From Oscarella lobularis (Eukaryota > Porifera > Homoscleromorpha > Homosclerophorida > Oscarellidae): DNA of 64,000 nt. Each line of letters starts with the position of its first letter. Positions within the stretch are counted from its first letter, which is position 1. This document shows positions 53,529-63,124 of the stretch, piece by piece. Both the position numbers and the translations under genes were made by a program. Where the stretch lies: NCBI RefSeq assembly GCF_947507565.1, contig NC_089181.1, positions 1,296,536-1,360,535 on the forward strand. The letters run 5' to 3'. The notes under the pieces are model-generated. The model ran no database searches. It saw only the letters and a program-made list of their open reading frames with translations, and was not told the DNA's origin.

Positions 53529-54481
53529 ATGAAATGCGCGGCTGCTTCGTTCTCCTCGTCGAGCTGCAGTTCGAAACTTCGTCCTTGCCCTGAGCGCCTT
53601 TTCGAAGTTCTCGATGACCTCAGTGGCTGCGTCTCCGCGCACTTGTGCAGGCATCACGGAGAAATTGTAGATTCTATAACAGAAGTAGAGGAGCACCCGC
53701 GATATACACCTCCGCCAAAACGTGCCGCGGCTGTGGGGGTTGCGGCTCCCCAGATACGGAATGACGCTGGCGAGGTGATTGACTGCTACTATTTCATACT
53801 TGTTTGACGTGAATCGTATTCAGAACGAACTGGATAGGACGAAGGCGGAGCTGGCCGCGGCTCGTGCTGAAATCAAGGAGCTACAAAAATTAAATAAAGA
53901 GGAGAACAAGCTACTGAAAAATAAAATAGCTAAAGCAAAGTCTAAAAGTAAGCCACAAAAACTACAGAAATTTGAAGATTACTTACTAAGCTATATAGCC
54001 GGGGAGTCGTTTCCTCATCTGTTTCAAAATTTTCAGACGGCTCTTTACAGCCATCTGTCTTCTCGCGGAGACAAGCTATACGATCCGGTGTTGATGAAAA
54101 ATTTCTGCGACGAACATGCTCCATTATTGTTTGAGCAGCTAGAGCAAGCAATAACAAACAAATATCGAGGAAGCGGCAAGAAAGAAGACCTGAGAAAATT
54201 GCGAGTCGTTAGCGTTCTTCATCAGCTTGCATATATGAGCAATCAGGTCAGAGCACTTTCTAAAAATGACCTAAATATTTGATTATGTACTGCAGAAAAA
54301 TACGGGTTTTTTGAACGAACTAGGGTTTCACCTGTCTATGTCCGGGTGTTCAGAAGCTGCCCTTGAATGCTGTCGAACGATCGGCATTAGCGGACACCCA
54401 GAGACAATAAAAGACTTCAGAAAAAACCTGGGAAAAGATAATCCAAAACTAGAAGAAGAATACATAGATTCTGCAAATTAG
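53529..54481 (+). CDS. Coiled-coil protein of the DUF6589-associated type, apparently intact
   Basis: Three clean exons: up to 53774 (ending PPPKRAAAVGVAAPQIRN-DAGE), 53824-54246 and 54296-54481, with two 49-bp introns, all in phase 0. Exon 2 starts with a coiled coil (NELDRTKAELAAARAEIKEL), then YLLSYIAGESFPHLFQNF and LMKNFCDEHAPLLFEQL. The exon 2-3 junction gives LHQLAYMSNQKNTGFLNELG, then FHLSMSGCSEAALECCRTIG and a short tail to TAG. AATAAA follows at 54483. The LHxLAY ... NxxGxxLxxxGCS pattern resembles the N-terminal region I recall from DUF6589-family proteins; here it stands alone. The start is not fixed. No disabling change is visible. Confidence 0.5.
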
Positions 54482-54679
54482 AAATAAAGGTAATTTTACT
54501 CACTGCTTGTTTACAAAAATAACTTTGGCATCTTCAGGCTTGGAATTCTAGTGATCGACGATTTTCATGCAATTCACACTATTCAAAGGCCGATATCTGC
54601 CACGACGTCCACTGCAATACACATGGCTACATCACTTATTGACATCCAGTCGTGAATCAACGCAATACCTCTTCCACTC
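54482..54679. other. No gene
   Basis: 3' flank of the preceding gene, then the insertion site of the Ty3 element. Confidence 0.5.
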
Positions 54680-54684
54680 CATCC

Positions 54685-54800
54685 TGTAGTGCGTAGGCTG
54701 CGTGCAAGTGAAGTGTATTTTGGTACCCAGGTGCAGGGGATTATATATCTACGTGCTCCGGTTATCCGGGCAACATGCACTCTAACCGTCGAACACCACA
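54685..54800 (-). repeat. 3' LTR (116 bp)
   Basis: On - it begins TGTGGTGTTCGACGG and ends GCACTACA. Identical to 58842-58957. Contains TATATAATCC. The purine tract lies at 54801-54809. Confidence 0.95.
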
Positions 54801-54832
54801 TCCCCCTTTCGAGAGGATTGCGAGTCGCGCGT

Positions 54833-57800
54833 TCAACAGTCGTACCGGTCCGGCGGTTTGGAGACTCGGCCACTCCTTGTGATTACCCGCGGTACTGCAG
54901 GTTGCACAGGTGGATCTTGAACTTGAGCTTGATTCGGCTCCTCCGGCTGCTCTTGCTGGACTGGAGGTGTATCTTCTTCAACTTCTTCAGGATCGGCTTC
55001 TTCGTCTTCTTCGTTGGAATCAATGTCAAGATAATATGGATCGACATCGGCGCGATTCGTAACTGGTATCAGCTTTCTGCGATTTCTACGAATCGTACCT
55101 CCGGGCGTAGCAACGAAGTAGCTTCGTGGCGTATGTGCTTGCGACACCACTTGACCGTACTCTTGGCAATCAGGAATGAACACATTTTGACCCGTTTCCA
55201 AAGTCGGCATCTCTTTTACTCGGTGACGGCGATCGAAGCCGGCCTTCTGTTTCGCGTGGACGTCGTCGTCCTTCTCACGGAGTTTCTCTGTGGCGATCGA
55301 TTGAGGAATAAGATTCTCTTCTGCTGTTGGCACCGTCGTCCTCAGGCGGCGTCCCATGAGGATTTGCGCTGGTGAGTAACCGTTAGCTAGAGGCGACGTC
55401 CTGTACGCCAACAGCGCAAGGTAAGGGTCGTCTGATTTCTTGAGGAGCTCTTTAACAGTCTTGACCATCCGTTCGGCGGCTCCATTGCTTTGCGGGTAAC
55501 GCGGACTACTAGTTACGTGGCTGAAGTCGTACTTCTCCGCAAACTCCTTAAAGGCTCCGGAAGCGAACTGGGGACCGTTGTCGGACCTCAACACTTTCGG
55601 GATTCCGTTTCTTCCGAAAATTGACTTGAGGTGCTCGATGACTGAGCTTGACGTAGTCGCCTCGAGCTTCGCGATCTCGGGATACCTTGAGAGGTAATCG
55701 ACAACGAGCAGGTACTGGCTTCCGGAATATTCGAACAAGTCTGTCCCGACCGTGTGCCAAGGGTATGCAGGGCTTTCCGTTGCGATCATAGGCTCAACCG
55801 GATTTGGCCTTTCTAACTTGCAAACGTCGCAGTTTTCGACGAGGGATTTGATCTCTTCTGCCAACCCAGGCCACCATACCGACTCTTGAGCTCTTGCCCG
55901 ACATTTGACAATGCCCAAGTGGCCTGTGTGGATCTTTTCCAAGATTTCGTGACGTAAGGTTGCAGGAACGATGATTCGTGATCCCCTCAGCAACAGTCCG
56001 TTCTGAACCGTTATTTCTCCGGCGAAGGAATAATACTTTTTAGCTTCTCCTTGAAGGGTATTCTGCGCTGGCCATCCCTCCCTCGCAAAAGTGGCGATGA
56101 GGCGGCAATCCGGATCGGCTGTCTGCGCGTTCTTAATTTCTTCGAGTTTCCCCGGCGTAGCTGGGAGATCAGCGAGGAAGACGTCGAGATACGCATCAGC
56201 TTCTACGGTTAATTCCGCGGCGGCGCAATCCGAATTTGAAAGTGGAGCCCTGGACAATGTGTCGGGTAGGTACATCCTTGATCCTGGGATGTGACAAATC
56301 GTGAAATGATAGCGAGCTAACGCGATGCGAAAGCGTTGCACTCGCAGTGGCAGCTCGTCGAGGCGCTTATCTGGGCTCAACAACGGCACCAGTGGCTTGT
56401 GATCGGTGTGAATTTCGAATGTCGGCAAGCCGTAGAGATAATCATGGAAGCGCTTGCACGCCCACGTTAAGGCGAACGCTTCTTTCTCAATTTGCGCGTA
56501 GCGCTGCTGTGTCGCGTCCATTGAATGAGAGGCATAGGCAATCGGTTTGAGGTCGCCGGACGTCTGGCGTTGCAAAATAACCGCTCCTATTCCAAACGAG
56601 GACGCATCGGCGGACACCACAGTTTCTGCTTGTGGATCGTAATGAGCTAAGACGGATTCTGAAACTAACACGTCTTTGATTCTCTTGAAGGCTGTGACTT
56701 GGGCATCGCTCCAAGCCCAGTGGCTTCGCTTTGACAGTAAGCTTCGCAACGGCTCCGTAAGCTGCGCGAGGTTAGGAATAAACTTCCTGAGATGGTTCAC
56801 CATTCCTAAGAATCGGCGAACGTCTGAAACGTTCTCAGGAGCTGGCATTTCGACGATGGCCTTGACTTTAGCTGGGTCGCTTCGTATTCCGCTCGCATCG
56901 ATGACGTGGCCCAGAAACGTAACAGAGTCGACAGAGAAAACACATTTCTCCGGATTGAGAGTAACGCCTGCTTCGACCAATCGTTGGCACACGCGAACCA
57001 AACGATCGTCGTGTTCGGCTTGACTTAGTCCGTAGACGAGGCAGTCGTCCATCAGACAGATGACTCCTATCAGCCCGGCGAGTATTTGTTGCATTTGTTT
57101 TTGAAAATACTCCGGCGCTGATGTAATTCCGAAAGGCAATCTATTGTAACAGAATCTCCCGAAAGGAGTAATGAAAGTCGTCAGCAGGGACGATTCTTTG
57201 GCGAGGAGGATCTGCCAAAACCCGCTGTTCGCATCTAACTTGCTAAATACGACGGCTCCTCGGAGTTGTCCAAGGGTGTGGTCGACCGCAGGAAGCATTA
57301 AACGCTCTCGTTTAACACATTCATTCAATTTCCCTAGGTCGACGCAGATTCTGACCTTGGAAATCGACTTGGGTACGACTACCATGCCAGCGCACCACTC
57401 GGTTGGCTCGTCGACGGGCGATATGACTCCGATCGACTGCATTCTCTCGAGCTCCGCCTTAACACTATCTATGAGCGGAAGGGCAACGCGGCGCGGCGTC
57501 GTCAACGCGAAGGGTTTGGCGCCGTCACGTAATCGGATGACGTATTCTCCTGGCATTGTTCCAAGTCCTCGGAAAAGCGCAGGGAACTGTTCGCGAATGC
57601 GAATCTCGTGTATAATCGCCTCCTTCTCCTCCCTTTCCAGGAGGGCGGGTCTCTTCAGAATCTGAAGGGCTTCGATGGCAGGTCGTCCGAGAAGGGCGTG
57701 TCGTAGTGGTCGTACGACGTAAATACTCTGGATGGCTTCGTGCTCCCGGACGCTCATTTTCGCTGTGAACGCTCCCACCTCGGTTAATCGCTTTCCGCCG

Positions 57801-58816
57801 GCGGCGAAGATTTGAAGGGGCGTCGACGTTAATGCTGGCGAGCCGAGATGCTCGTGGAGAGATTCTGGAATTGCCGTGACGTCCGCTCCGGTGTCAATCT
57901 TGAGTGACAGGGGCGTGTCATTGACACGGACTTCGACCTCCCACGGCGGCGTTGTCTCCGTATCGAGCGCTCCGAGAAAGGCTTGAACTGGCTTCGATGA
58001 CAGTTCGCTAACCGCTGCGCTTCGGCATACTCGTGCGTAGTGACCGATTTTGCCACATTTCGTACATTTGGCGTCGGTTGCGCGGCACTCTGCACGCGGG
58101 TGTTCTTTTGCGTACCCGCAGCGCTGGCAGCCAGCGGGCTTCTGCTGCTGCGATTTAGCGGCGGCGGGTTGCTGCTTCTTCGGATTCACCGGTTGACGCG
58201 GCGTAAACGTCGGTTTCGGCTTCGAACCGCGCGTGATCGGCTCGAGACTTGAGGTGGGCGTCGTCGCTGCTGTCGGCTGACTTCGCACCATCGTCTGCTG
58301 CTCGGTGATCTCTTCGTACTGACGCGCGATCGTGATCGCTTTCTCCAGAGAGACCTTCGGATCCAACTGAAGCTTCTGTGACAGTCGATCGTCGCGCACG
58401 CCGATGATGAGTTGGAGGAGAATCTCGCGATCCCTTCTTTCCCCGAACTCGCATGTGTCGGACAGCGTATAGAGGCTCGTCACGTACGCTTCGACCGATT
58501 CACGTTCTCCCTGACGCCGTTTGCGAAATTTGCACACTTCATAGAGCACGTTGCGCGTCGCTGAGAAATATTCGTCGAAGCTCTTCTTCACTGCAGCGTA
58601 ATTTTTCTCGTCGTCGTCGCTGAGCTGAAACTGAGACAGGATCTCGTCGGCGTCGGGTCCCATCGCGTAGATGAGCGCGGAAACTTGCTTGTCGCCTTCT
58701 TTCTCGCTGAGTCCCGACGCTAGGCGATAGCGATCGAATCGCTTGATCCAGGCTGACCAAGAGGCCTTCTTCTTGAAGTCGAACTGCGGAGGCTGTTTTA
58801 GACCGAAATCTGCCAT
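54833..58816 (-). CDS. Ty3/gypsy Gag-Pol polyprotein, 1,327 aa
   Basis: Start chosen at ATG 58816 (MADFGLKQPPQFDF), 25 bp past the 5' LTR; the frame is open further upstream into the LTR. Gag capsid helices come first (FDRYRLASGLSEKEGDKQ), then two zinc knuckles near residue 235-270 (CQRCGYAKEHPRAEC and CTKCGKIGHYARVC). Protease DTGADVTAI is near 307. Reverse transcriptase follows, with FSKLDANSGFWQ and the catalytic LMDD near 590 (LMDD instead of the commoner YVDD). RNase H includes THTDHKPL-type sequence near 805. Integrase has its HHCC zinc domain (HTGHLGIVKCRA ... CDVC) near 965-1000, the catalytic Asp in GTDLFEYS, the second in LRSDNGPQF and the Glu in NGAAERMVK. An acidic, proline-rich tail ends RSGRVSKPPDRYDC. 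Gag and Pol are in one frame without a shift. A Mag/K02A2.6-like lineage is likely. Confidence 0.96.
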   Translation of the reverse strand: MADFGLKQPPQFDFKKKASWSAWIKRFDRYRLASGLSEKEGDKQVSALIYAMGPDADEILSQFQLSDDDEKNYAAVKKSFDEYFSATRNVLYEVCKFRKRRQGERESVEAYVTSLYTLSDTCEFGERRDREILLQLIIGVRDDRLSQKLQLDPKVSLEKAITIARQYEEITEQQTMVRSQPTAATTPTSSLEPITRGSKPKPTFTPRQPVNPKKQQPAAAKSQQQKPAGCQRCGYAKEHPRAECRATDAKCTKCGKIGHYARVCRSAAVSELSSKPVQAFLGALDTETTPPWEVEVRVNDTPLSLKIDTGADVTAIPESLHEHLGSPALTSTPLQIFAAGGKRLTEVGAFTAKMSVREHEAIQSIYVVRPLRHALLGRPAIEALQILKRPALLEREEKEAIIHEIRIREQFPALFRGLGTMPGEYVIRLRDGAKPFALTTPRRVALPLIDSVKAELERMQSIGVISPVDEPTEWCAGMVVVPKSISKVRICVDLGKLNECVKRERLMLPAVDHTLGQLRGAVVFSKLDANSGFWQILLAKESSLLTTFITPFGRFCYNRLPFGITSAPEYFQKQMQQILAGLIGVICLMDDCLVYGLSQAEHDDRLVRVCQRLVEAGVTLNPEKCVFSVDSVTFLGHVIDASGIRSDPAKVKAIVEMPAPENVSDVRRFLGMVNHLRKFIPNLAQLTEPLRSLLSKRSHWAWSDAQVTAFKRIKDVLVSESVLAHYDPQAETVVSADASSFGIGAVILQRQTSGDLKPIAYASHSMDATQQRYAQIEKEAFALTWACKRFHDYLYGLPTFEIHTDHKPLVPLLSPDKRLDELPLRVQRFRIALARYHFTICHIPGSRMYLPDTLSRAPLSNSDCAAAELTVEADAYLDVFLADLPATPGKLEEIKNAQTADPDCRLIATFAREGWPAQNTLQGEAKKYYSFAGEITVQNGLLLRGSRIIVPATLRHEILEKIHTGHLGIVKCRARAQESVWWPGLAEEIKSLVENCDVCKLERPNPVEPMIATESPAYPWHTVGTDLFEYSGSQYLLVVDYLSRYPEIAKLEATTSSSVIEHLKSIFGRNGIPKVLRSDNGPQFASGAFKEFAEKYDFSHVTSSPRYPQSNGAAERMVKTVKELLKKSDDPYLALLAYRTSPLANGYSPAQILMGRRLRTTVPTAEENLIPQSIATEKLREKDDDVHAKQKAGFDRRHRVKEMPTLETGQNVFIPDCQEYGQVVSQAHTPRSYFVATPGGTIRRNRRKLIPVTNRADVDPYYLDIDSNEEDEEADPEEVEEDTPPVQQEQPEEPNQAQVQDPPVQPAVPRVITRSGRVSKPPDRYDC

Positions 58817-58823
58817 CCCTCTC

Positions 58824-58841
58824 CGGACACTCCTGACACCA
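58824..58841 (-). promoter_or_regulatory. Primer-binding site
   Basis: On -, TGGTGTCAGGAGTGTCCG begins directly after the 5' LTR. TGGTGTCAGGAGTG is complementary to a tRNA 3' end of tRNA-Leu type (assignment from memory). Confidence 0.75.
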
Positions 58842-58957
58842 TGTAGTGCGTAGGCTGCGTGCAAGTGAAGTGTATTTTGGTACCCAGGTGCAGGGGATTA
58901 TATATCTACGTGCTCCGGTTATCCGGGCAACATGCACTCTAACCGTCGAACACCACA
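58842..58957 (-). repeat. 5' LTR (116 bp)
   Basis: Identical to 54685-54800. Should hold the element promoter; it is unusually short for a Ty3 element. Confidence 0.95.
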
Positions 58958-58962
58958 CATCC

Positions 58963-60000
58963 CATTCATTATTGTCCTAGAGCGGCTGCCGTACCTGGTG
59001 AAATTAATATCGGAAGAACTGTCGACTACATCGTGAATACCGCACGCCCTTTCACTTGTACCTTCCTTGCAACAGTGCCCCAGTCCTACTTATCCCTTGA
59101 CACGTCCAACCTACAAGAATCGCTTGAAAGTCTTAGGTACACTAATGCATATCTAAGGCTACTAAATTAGCTCACCTAAAAATTGTAATAGATGCTATAC
59201 CACACCACGGCAAAAAGAACTAGATCTTTTGAAAACTGCTCGACTACTGGATATGTCGCGAGATGGATTCGGGGTTGATGATCCCTACGTCATCCAAAGC
59301 GTGCGCTACAGTATAGACTTCACTAGAGTAGTGAACAAAAACTGAATTTAAGTGTATATTCGCCATGCATCGTCCGACGCATCGCACGCACCGATTTCGA
59401 GTGCACTGTAATTTCTGATAGCACGTTTGATCTATGGTTCGACGATCTCTTCACTTGTGCGCGACTCGGAATCGGTGCGCGCAATTCATTAGAAGCTCCA
59501 TGGCAAAGTTTCGCAACAAACGTGTAAGTCCGTACGGTAGCGCACGCTTTGGATGACGTAGGGTCATAAATATTAACCCGATTCCATCTCGCGCTATTTC
59601 TACGATATAAGTATCCCACCCTCGAGCTCCCCTATAACTCATCTTAGAGCTAAAGGAAAGACGCGGTAACAATTTCTGTAAAAACTTTGGGTAGAAAACC
59701 GCGTTCTATTACGATCTACTTCTTTTAAAGCTACCTTTAGTCAAATCTATTATTATCCATGCCAGAAATGTCTAAATTATACTAAGAATGTAATAAGTTG
59801 TCAAATTCAATGTCAATCAAACAGGGGATCTTACGGGACTGTCCATAATTGGGGACCCCTCCCCTAATCAAATTAAAACCAATTCGACTTATAGCAACAC
59901 AACACAGACAGGCATCGATGACATTTGCCCTAGATGAGCAGAGTGCACAGATCGAGTGCCCTCATTTCCGGATACCTGATTGGAGTATATCACTAATTTC
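58963..60000. other. No supported gene
   Basis: Unique AT-rich sequence. Short - frames at 59323-59672 have no recognised motif. Confidence 0.4.
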
Positions 60001-60249
60001 ATGAGTACCCATCGCGAACACGTGTGGGAGATGCAGCAAAGGAAACGATCGATTGAGGATCGAGAGGCGGCGGCGCCGGCGCCTAAGAGATACCCATGGA
60101 TAGACGACGCCCTCGACGACGACACCAGCGGCGGCGACAATTCCAGCGGCAGCGGCGGCAATTCCAGCGGCAGCAGCCGTCGTGGCGGCACGTCCAGCCG
60201 TCGTGGCGGCAAGTCAAGCAGCGGCGGCGACGAGCCAATGCTGCAGTAA
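60001..60249 (+). CDS. Small Gly/Ser-rich protein, unassigned
   Basis: From ATG 60001: MSTHREHVWEMQQRKRSIED, PKRYPWIDDALDDDTSGG, then GGNSSGSSRRGGTSSRRGG repeats to TAA 60247-60249. The frame is open upstream to 59980 without an ATG, so this may be the last exon of a spliced gene. Looks like a disordered, nucleic-acid-binding style tail. No family recognised. Confidence 0.35.
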   Translation: MSTHREHVWEMQQRKRSIEDREAAAPAPKRYPWIDDALDDDTSGGDNSSGSGGNSSGSSRRGGTSSRRGGKSSSGGDEPMLQ

Positions 60250-60350
60250 AACTTCTTTCCTATTTTTATTTATTTGATTGTATACTTAATTATGTCTGTC
60301 TGTGTGTCGTCTGTACAGATGTATGTATATTTGATTCAGAAAAACGTTCT

Positions 60351-61100
60351 TCAAAGTACGCCGCTTGGGCGATACAATGTTCCCGGCAAATCTTGAGAAA
60401 CTCCATGCCCGGAACAATTCGTCAATGCGTTGTTTCGTGTCCACAGTAATGTTAGGAGCATTACGTTAGCTTGCCAACGAAGGGCGTCTGGCATTTGTTG
60501 GTACGGCTCAAGTACGCCATACCGATCGACGCCGCGTTTCGCCGCTGTGTACCGTGCCGCTCCGCTCTGGACCTGCACCTGCGCCTCCGCTTTCGAGGAA
60601 ACGCTCAGGGTCGTTGATACGACTGGTAGAATTGACCCCGAAGGCGTCGTTGTCGTGCCCGTCGATAGGGTCGTCATTAATTGCGCATTCGAAGACGGTG
60701 GAGGCATCTCTGTCTTCACCGTCGTTTGTGGCACGACCGATATTTCTGTCGATCGTGCCACTGCGCTCGACGTCGCCGTTTGTCGTCGTCGCCACGTTTG
60801 TCTTTGAGCTCCCTTCGTTCTTCTTTTTCTCTGCCCAGTATAGTTCTTCCCATTGCTTCAATTGTTTTTCTTGTTCTTTCAAAAATGCCTCCATTCGATG
60901 GTCCAACGTTGTCGCATCTCGCGACGTTGTTGGTTGCTCCGAAATCAATAGGCGAACAAATTCATAATTTGTCTCGCAGTCCTCCAGTTCGGCCACATCG
61001 AGTAGATCGACGTCTTTCGGCGCCGATTCATTCGCGTCGATAATTTGGACGATCGATGGGTCGGCGGGGGCTTCTTGTGGCAGCGTAATGTCTGCCTTTT
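60351..61100 (-). CDS. Unassigned - strand protein with coiled coil
   Basis: From about 61100 on -: LPQEAPADPSIVQIIDANES, VDLLDVAELEDCETNYEFV, RLLISEQPTTSRD, then a coiled coil EAFLKEQEKQLKQWEELYWA and AEKKKNEGSSKTNVATTTNG. After that, two overlapping frames stay open to 60508 and 60351; the second ends RVQSGAARYTAAKRG-like sequence and MPDALRWQANVMLLTLLW. No ATG is obvious at the start. It is convergent with the 60001-60249 frame. No domain recognised. Confidence 0.35.
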
Positions 61101-61275
61101 AAGCCTCGTTCACAATAACGACGCTACGCCAACGTAGCGTCGTAGTGTCCAGCGTCCGATCGCTCTTACTAAGCGCTGACGTTGACGTTGACGCTCCGTT
61201 GGCGTAGCGTCGCGACGCTGGTGATTGAACGTAGTTCAACACTAGCGTCAAAGTCAGCGTTATTGCGGCCTAAGT
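61098..61275. mobile_element. Hairpin-rich MITE, about 175 bp
   Basis: GCCTCGTTCACAATAACG at the left end and GGCCGCAATAACGCTGAC (reverse complement) at the right form inverted ends flanked by TAA on both sides. Inside, CGACGCTACG and CGTAGCGTCG form a 10-bp perfect stem with a CCAA loop, and GACGCT/AGCGTC recurs. TAA target repeats suit a Harbinger-type MITE. Confidence 0.55.
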
Positions 61276-61412
61276 ATCGCAGATCCGAAGCTCACATGAC
61301 GTTGAAGAAGAGGAAGAGTTGGTGTAAGTCCTCCTAGAATTGGTTATGTACTGCTTGTTGTATGTCGTTTTCTTGATAATGAACTTTCTGGTCAGGTGGT
61401 GGAACTTCGAAG

Positions 61413-61640
61413 GTGGTGACGTCGTCGAAAGTGGAGACCACAGCGGAAGTATCGAACGCTCTGGAAGTGGAACATAAGCCAAAGAAAGAAGGCCGTCGGG
61501 TAAGAGATAATTTCCCTATGATAGATAGAAAAAAGAGAGAAATAGTCGGCCAGACATACATTTATCGTGGGGGAAATGCTTTTTGGAGGCCGAGAGAACA
61601 TCTCTGCAAGAAAAAGCTCGCAAGACGACGTTCTGCTTAG
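61413..61640 (+). other. Small basic open frame, unassigned
   Basis: MVTSSKVETTAEVSNALEVE then KKKREIVGQTYIYRGGNAFW-like sequence and REHLCKKKLARRRSA. May be one exon of a gene with 61703-62104. Antisense frames are also open. Confidence 0.25.
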
Positions 61641-61702
61641 AATTTAGCGGCGACCTTCGCCTAAAGGTGTTTCATCCTTACTATTATTAGTGTCAACTTC
61701 AA

Positions 61703-62104
61703 TTGTTCGTCCACGGAAGGGCAGACCTTGCAGACATTTTCACGACGCCCGTAAGGCGCATCTACGTGCCGTATGCGGGAAGAGGGAAAGCGCCAGCAGC
61801 AGATGCTCCAACTGCAACCGTGAAAGTTGTTAGGGCAACGCGAAAGAAAGACGGCAAACCTCAGCCGTTTATCACGCTGACGGAAGAAAACGCAAACGTT
61901 CCGTATATCAATGGACGTTTTGGAAGCAATTTGGAGATTACAGCTCTTATGTGTGTCTTCTGGATGGTTGCTAGGTTCCGGACACAAGTAGCACAACTGG
62001 TATTAAACAGTTTTCTTAAAAATGATATTCTTTATCAGCAAATCAATGTAGGACTGTCCTACTGGAAAGTTGGAAGTCAGATATCGAGGAGTGAAGGAGA
62101 GTAA
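61703..62104 (+). other. Open frame, unassigned
   Basis: MFVHGRADLADIFTTPVRRI, PYAGRGKAPAADAPTATVKV, KKDGKPQPFITLTEENANVP, then a more hydrophobic C-terminal half to TAA 62102-62104. No family recognised. It ends at the edge of a direct repeat. Confidence 0.3.
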
Positions 62105-62350
62105 ATGATACATATAAAAAATCAGACTTATACTTTGTAGTTCTCAACGTGGGAAACGATGCGGAGACCGTTTCGGATAAGACGCCAGGAAAACGCTGTC
62201 GGCGGCGGAGTCGAAGGTGACAGAAATGAAGTCGGCACTGAGGGTCAGGGACTCGGCAACGCTGTCGGCACCGGAGTCAAAGGTAAAGGAACGAAGTCGA
62301 CACTGAGGGTCAAGGACTCAGCGTCCATAGCAAGGATTCTCTTCCCGCTA
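62101..62350 (+). repeat. Direct repeat, copy 1
   Basis: GTAAATGATACATATAAAAA through GGTCAGGGACTCGG closely matches 62942-63124. This copy has one extra internal unit of about 60 bp (GCTGTCGGCACCGGAGTCAA). Confidence 0.88.
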
Positions 62351-62941
62351 ATTTGTGGTTGATCTCATTTGCACGCCCAACAGTCCTCATTGGTCAGCCA
62401 GGAACTAGTTCCCCGGATTATTTCAAATTCAAACCGAACTAGTTCGTCTGTGCTGCCGCAATCATGATTGATAAAGCGCCTCGTTTTAAGAAAAACTGTT
62501 AACCTACGATTTTAAACTGGCAAGATAAAGCATCGCGACTTTCTTGCAGCTCCGGAGGACGTGGGCGGAAAACCGTGCAAAAGATTCCGCGATTCGAAAA
62601 GTCGGGTCCCGTTTTCAGGTTCTTCGCGGTTTAACTTACGATTTCCTTGTGATCGCAACGCCTCATCTGCGCAGATACGACTCGGAGCAAGACAGTCATG
62701 CCGAATAGTAAGAACAGGACACGTTTTCGTAACCGCTCGCGCATAGACTCGTCTCTTTACTTAGAAACGAATTCCGTTGTGAAAACCAAGGTCCACACCC
62801 TTCATCGTGCAAACTACATGGTTTAGAGAGAAAACGGTCGTTCTAGGCGGCCGTCAAAAAGGGAACTTCACAATCAGAGATGGAAAAATGGAAGAGCTCG
62901 AAGAAGTGAAAAAGGTTTCTGTTGAAATGGTTTTCTGTGTA
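62351..62941. other. No supported gene
   Basis: Unassigned sequence between the two direct repeats. Confidence 0.4.
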
Positions 62942-63124
62942 AGAGTAAATGATACCTATAAAAAATCAGATTTGTAGTTCTCAACGTGGGAAACGATGCG
63001 GAGACGGTTTCGGATAAGACGCCAGGAAAACGCTGTCGGCGGCGGAGTCGAAGGTGACAGGAATGAAGTCGGCACTGAGGGTCAGGGACTCAGCGTATGG
63101 CCATAGCAAGGATTCTCTTCCCGC
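62942..63124 (+). repeat. Direct repeat, copy 2
   Basis: Matches copy 1 (62101-62350) without its extra unit. Both copies end in AGCAAGGATTCTCTTCCCGCT. Confidence 0.88.

Larger units (their letters stand above)
54680..58962 (-). mobile_element. Intact Ty3/gypsy LTR retrotransposon, 4,273 bp
   Basis: CATCC duplicates flank the element (54680-54684 and 58958-58962). LTRs of 116 bp at 54685-54800 and 58842-58957 are identical by eye. On - the order is 5' LTR, primer-binding site (58841 downward, TGGTGTCAGGAG), one gag-pol ORF, purine tract (AAAGGGGGA just before the 3' LTR) and 3' LTR. Identical LTRs and an unbroken ORF mean recent insertion and probable activity. Confidence 0.96.

Noticed and set aside
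54689-55375. 228-codon + strand frame
   Set aside because: Antisense to the intact Ty3 gag-pol; shadow frame.
60430-61043. Several + strand frames of 117-137 codons
   Set aside because: Opposite the - strand coiled-coil frame; composition is that of a complement. Neither strand is certain, but the - strand has the better protein-like sequence.
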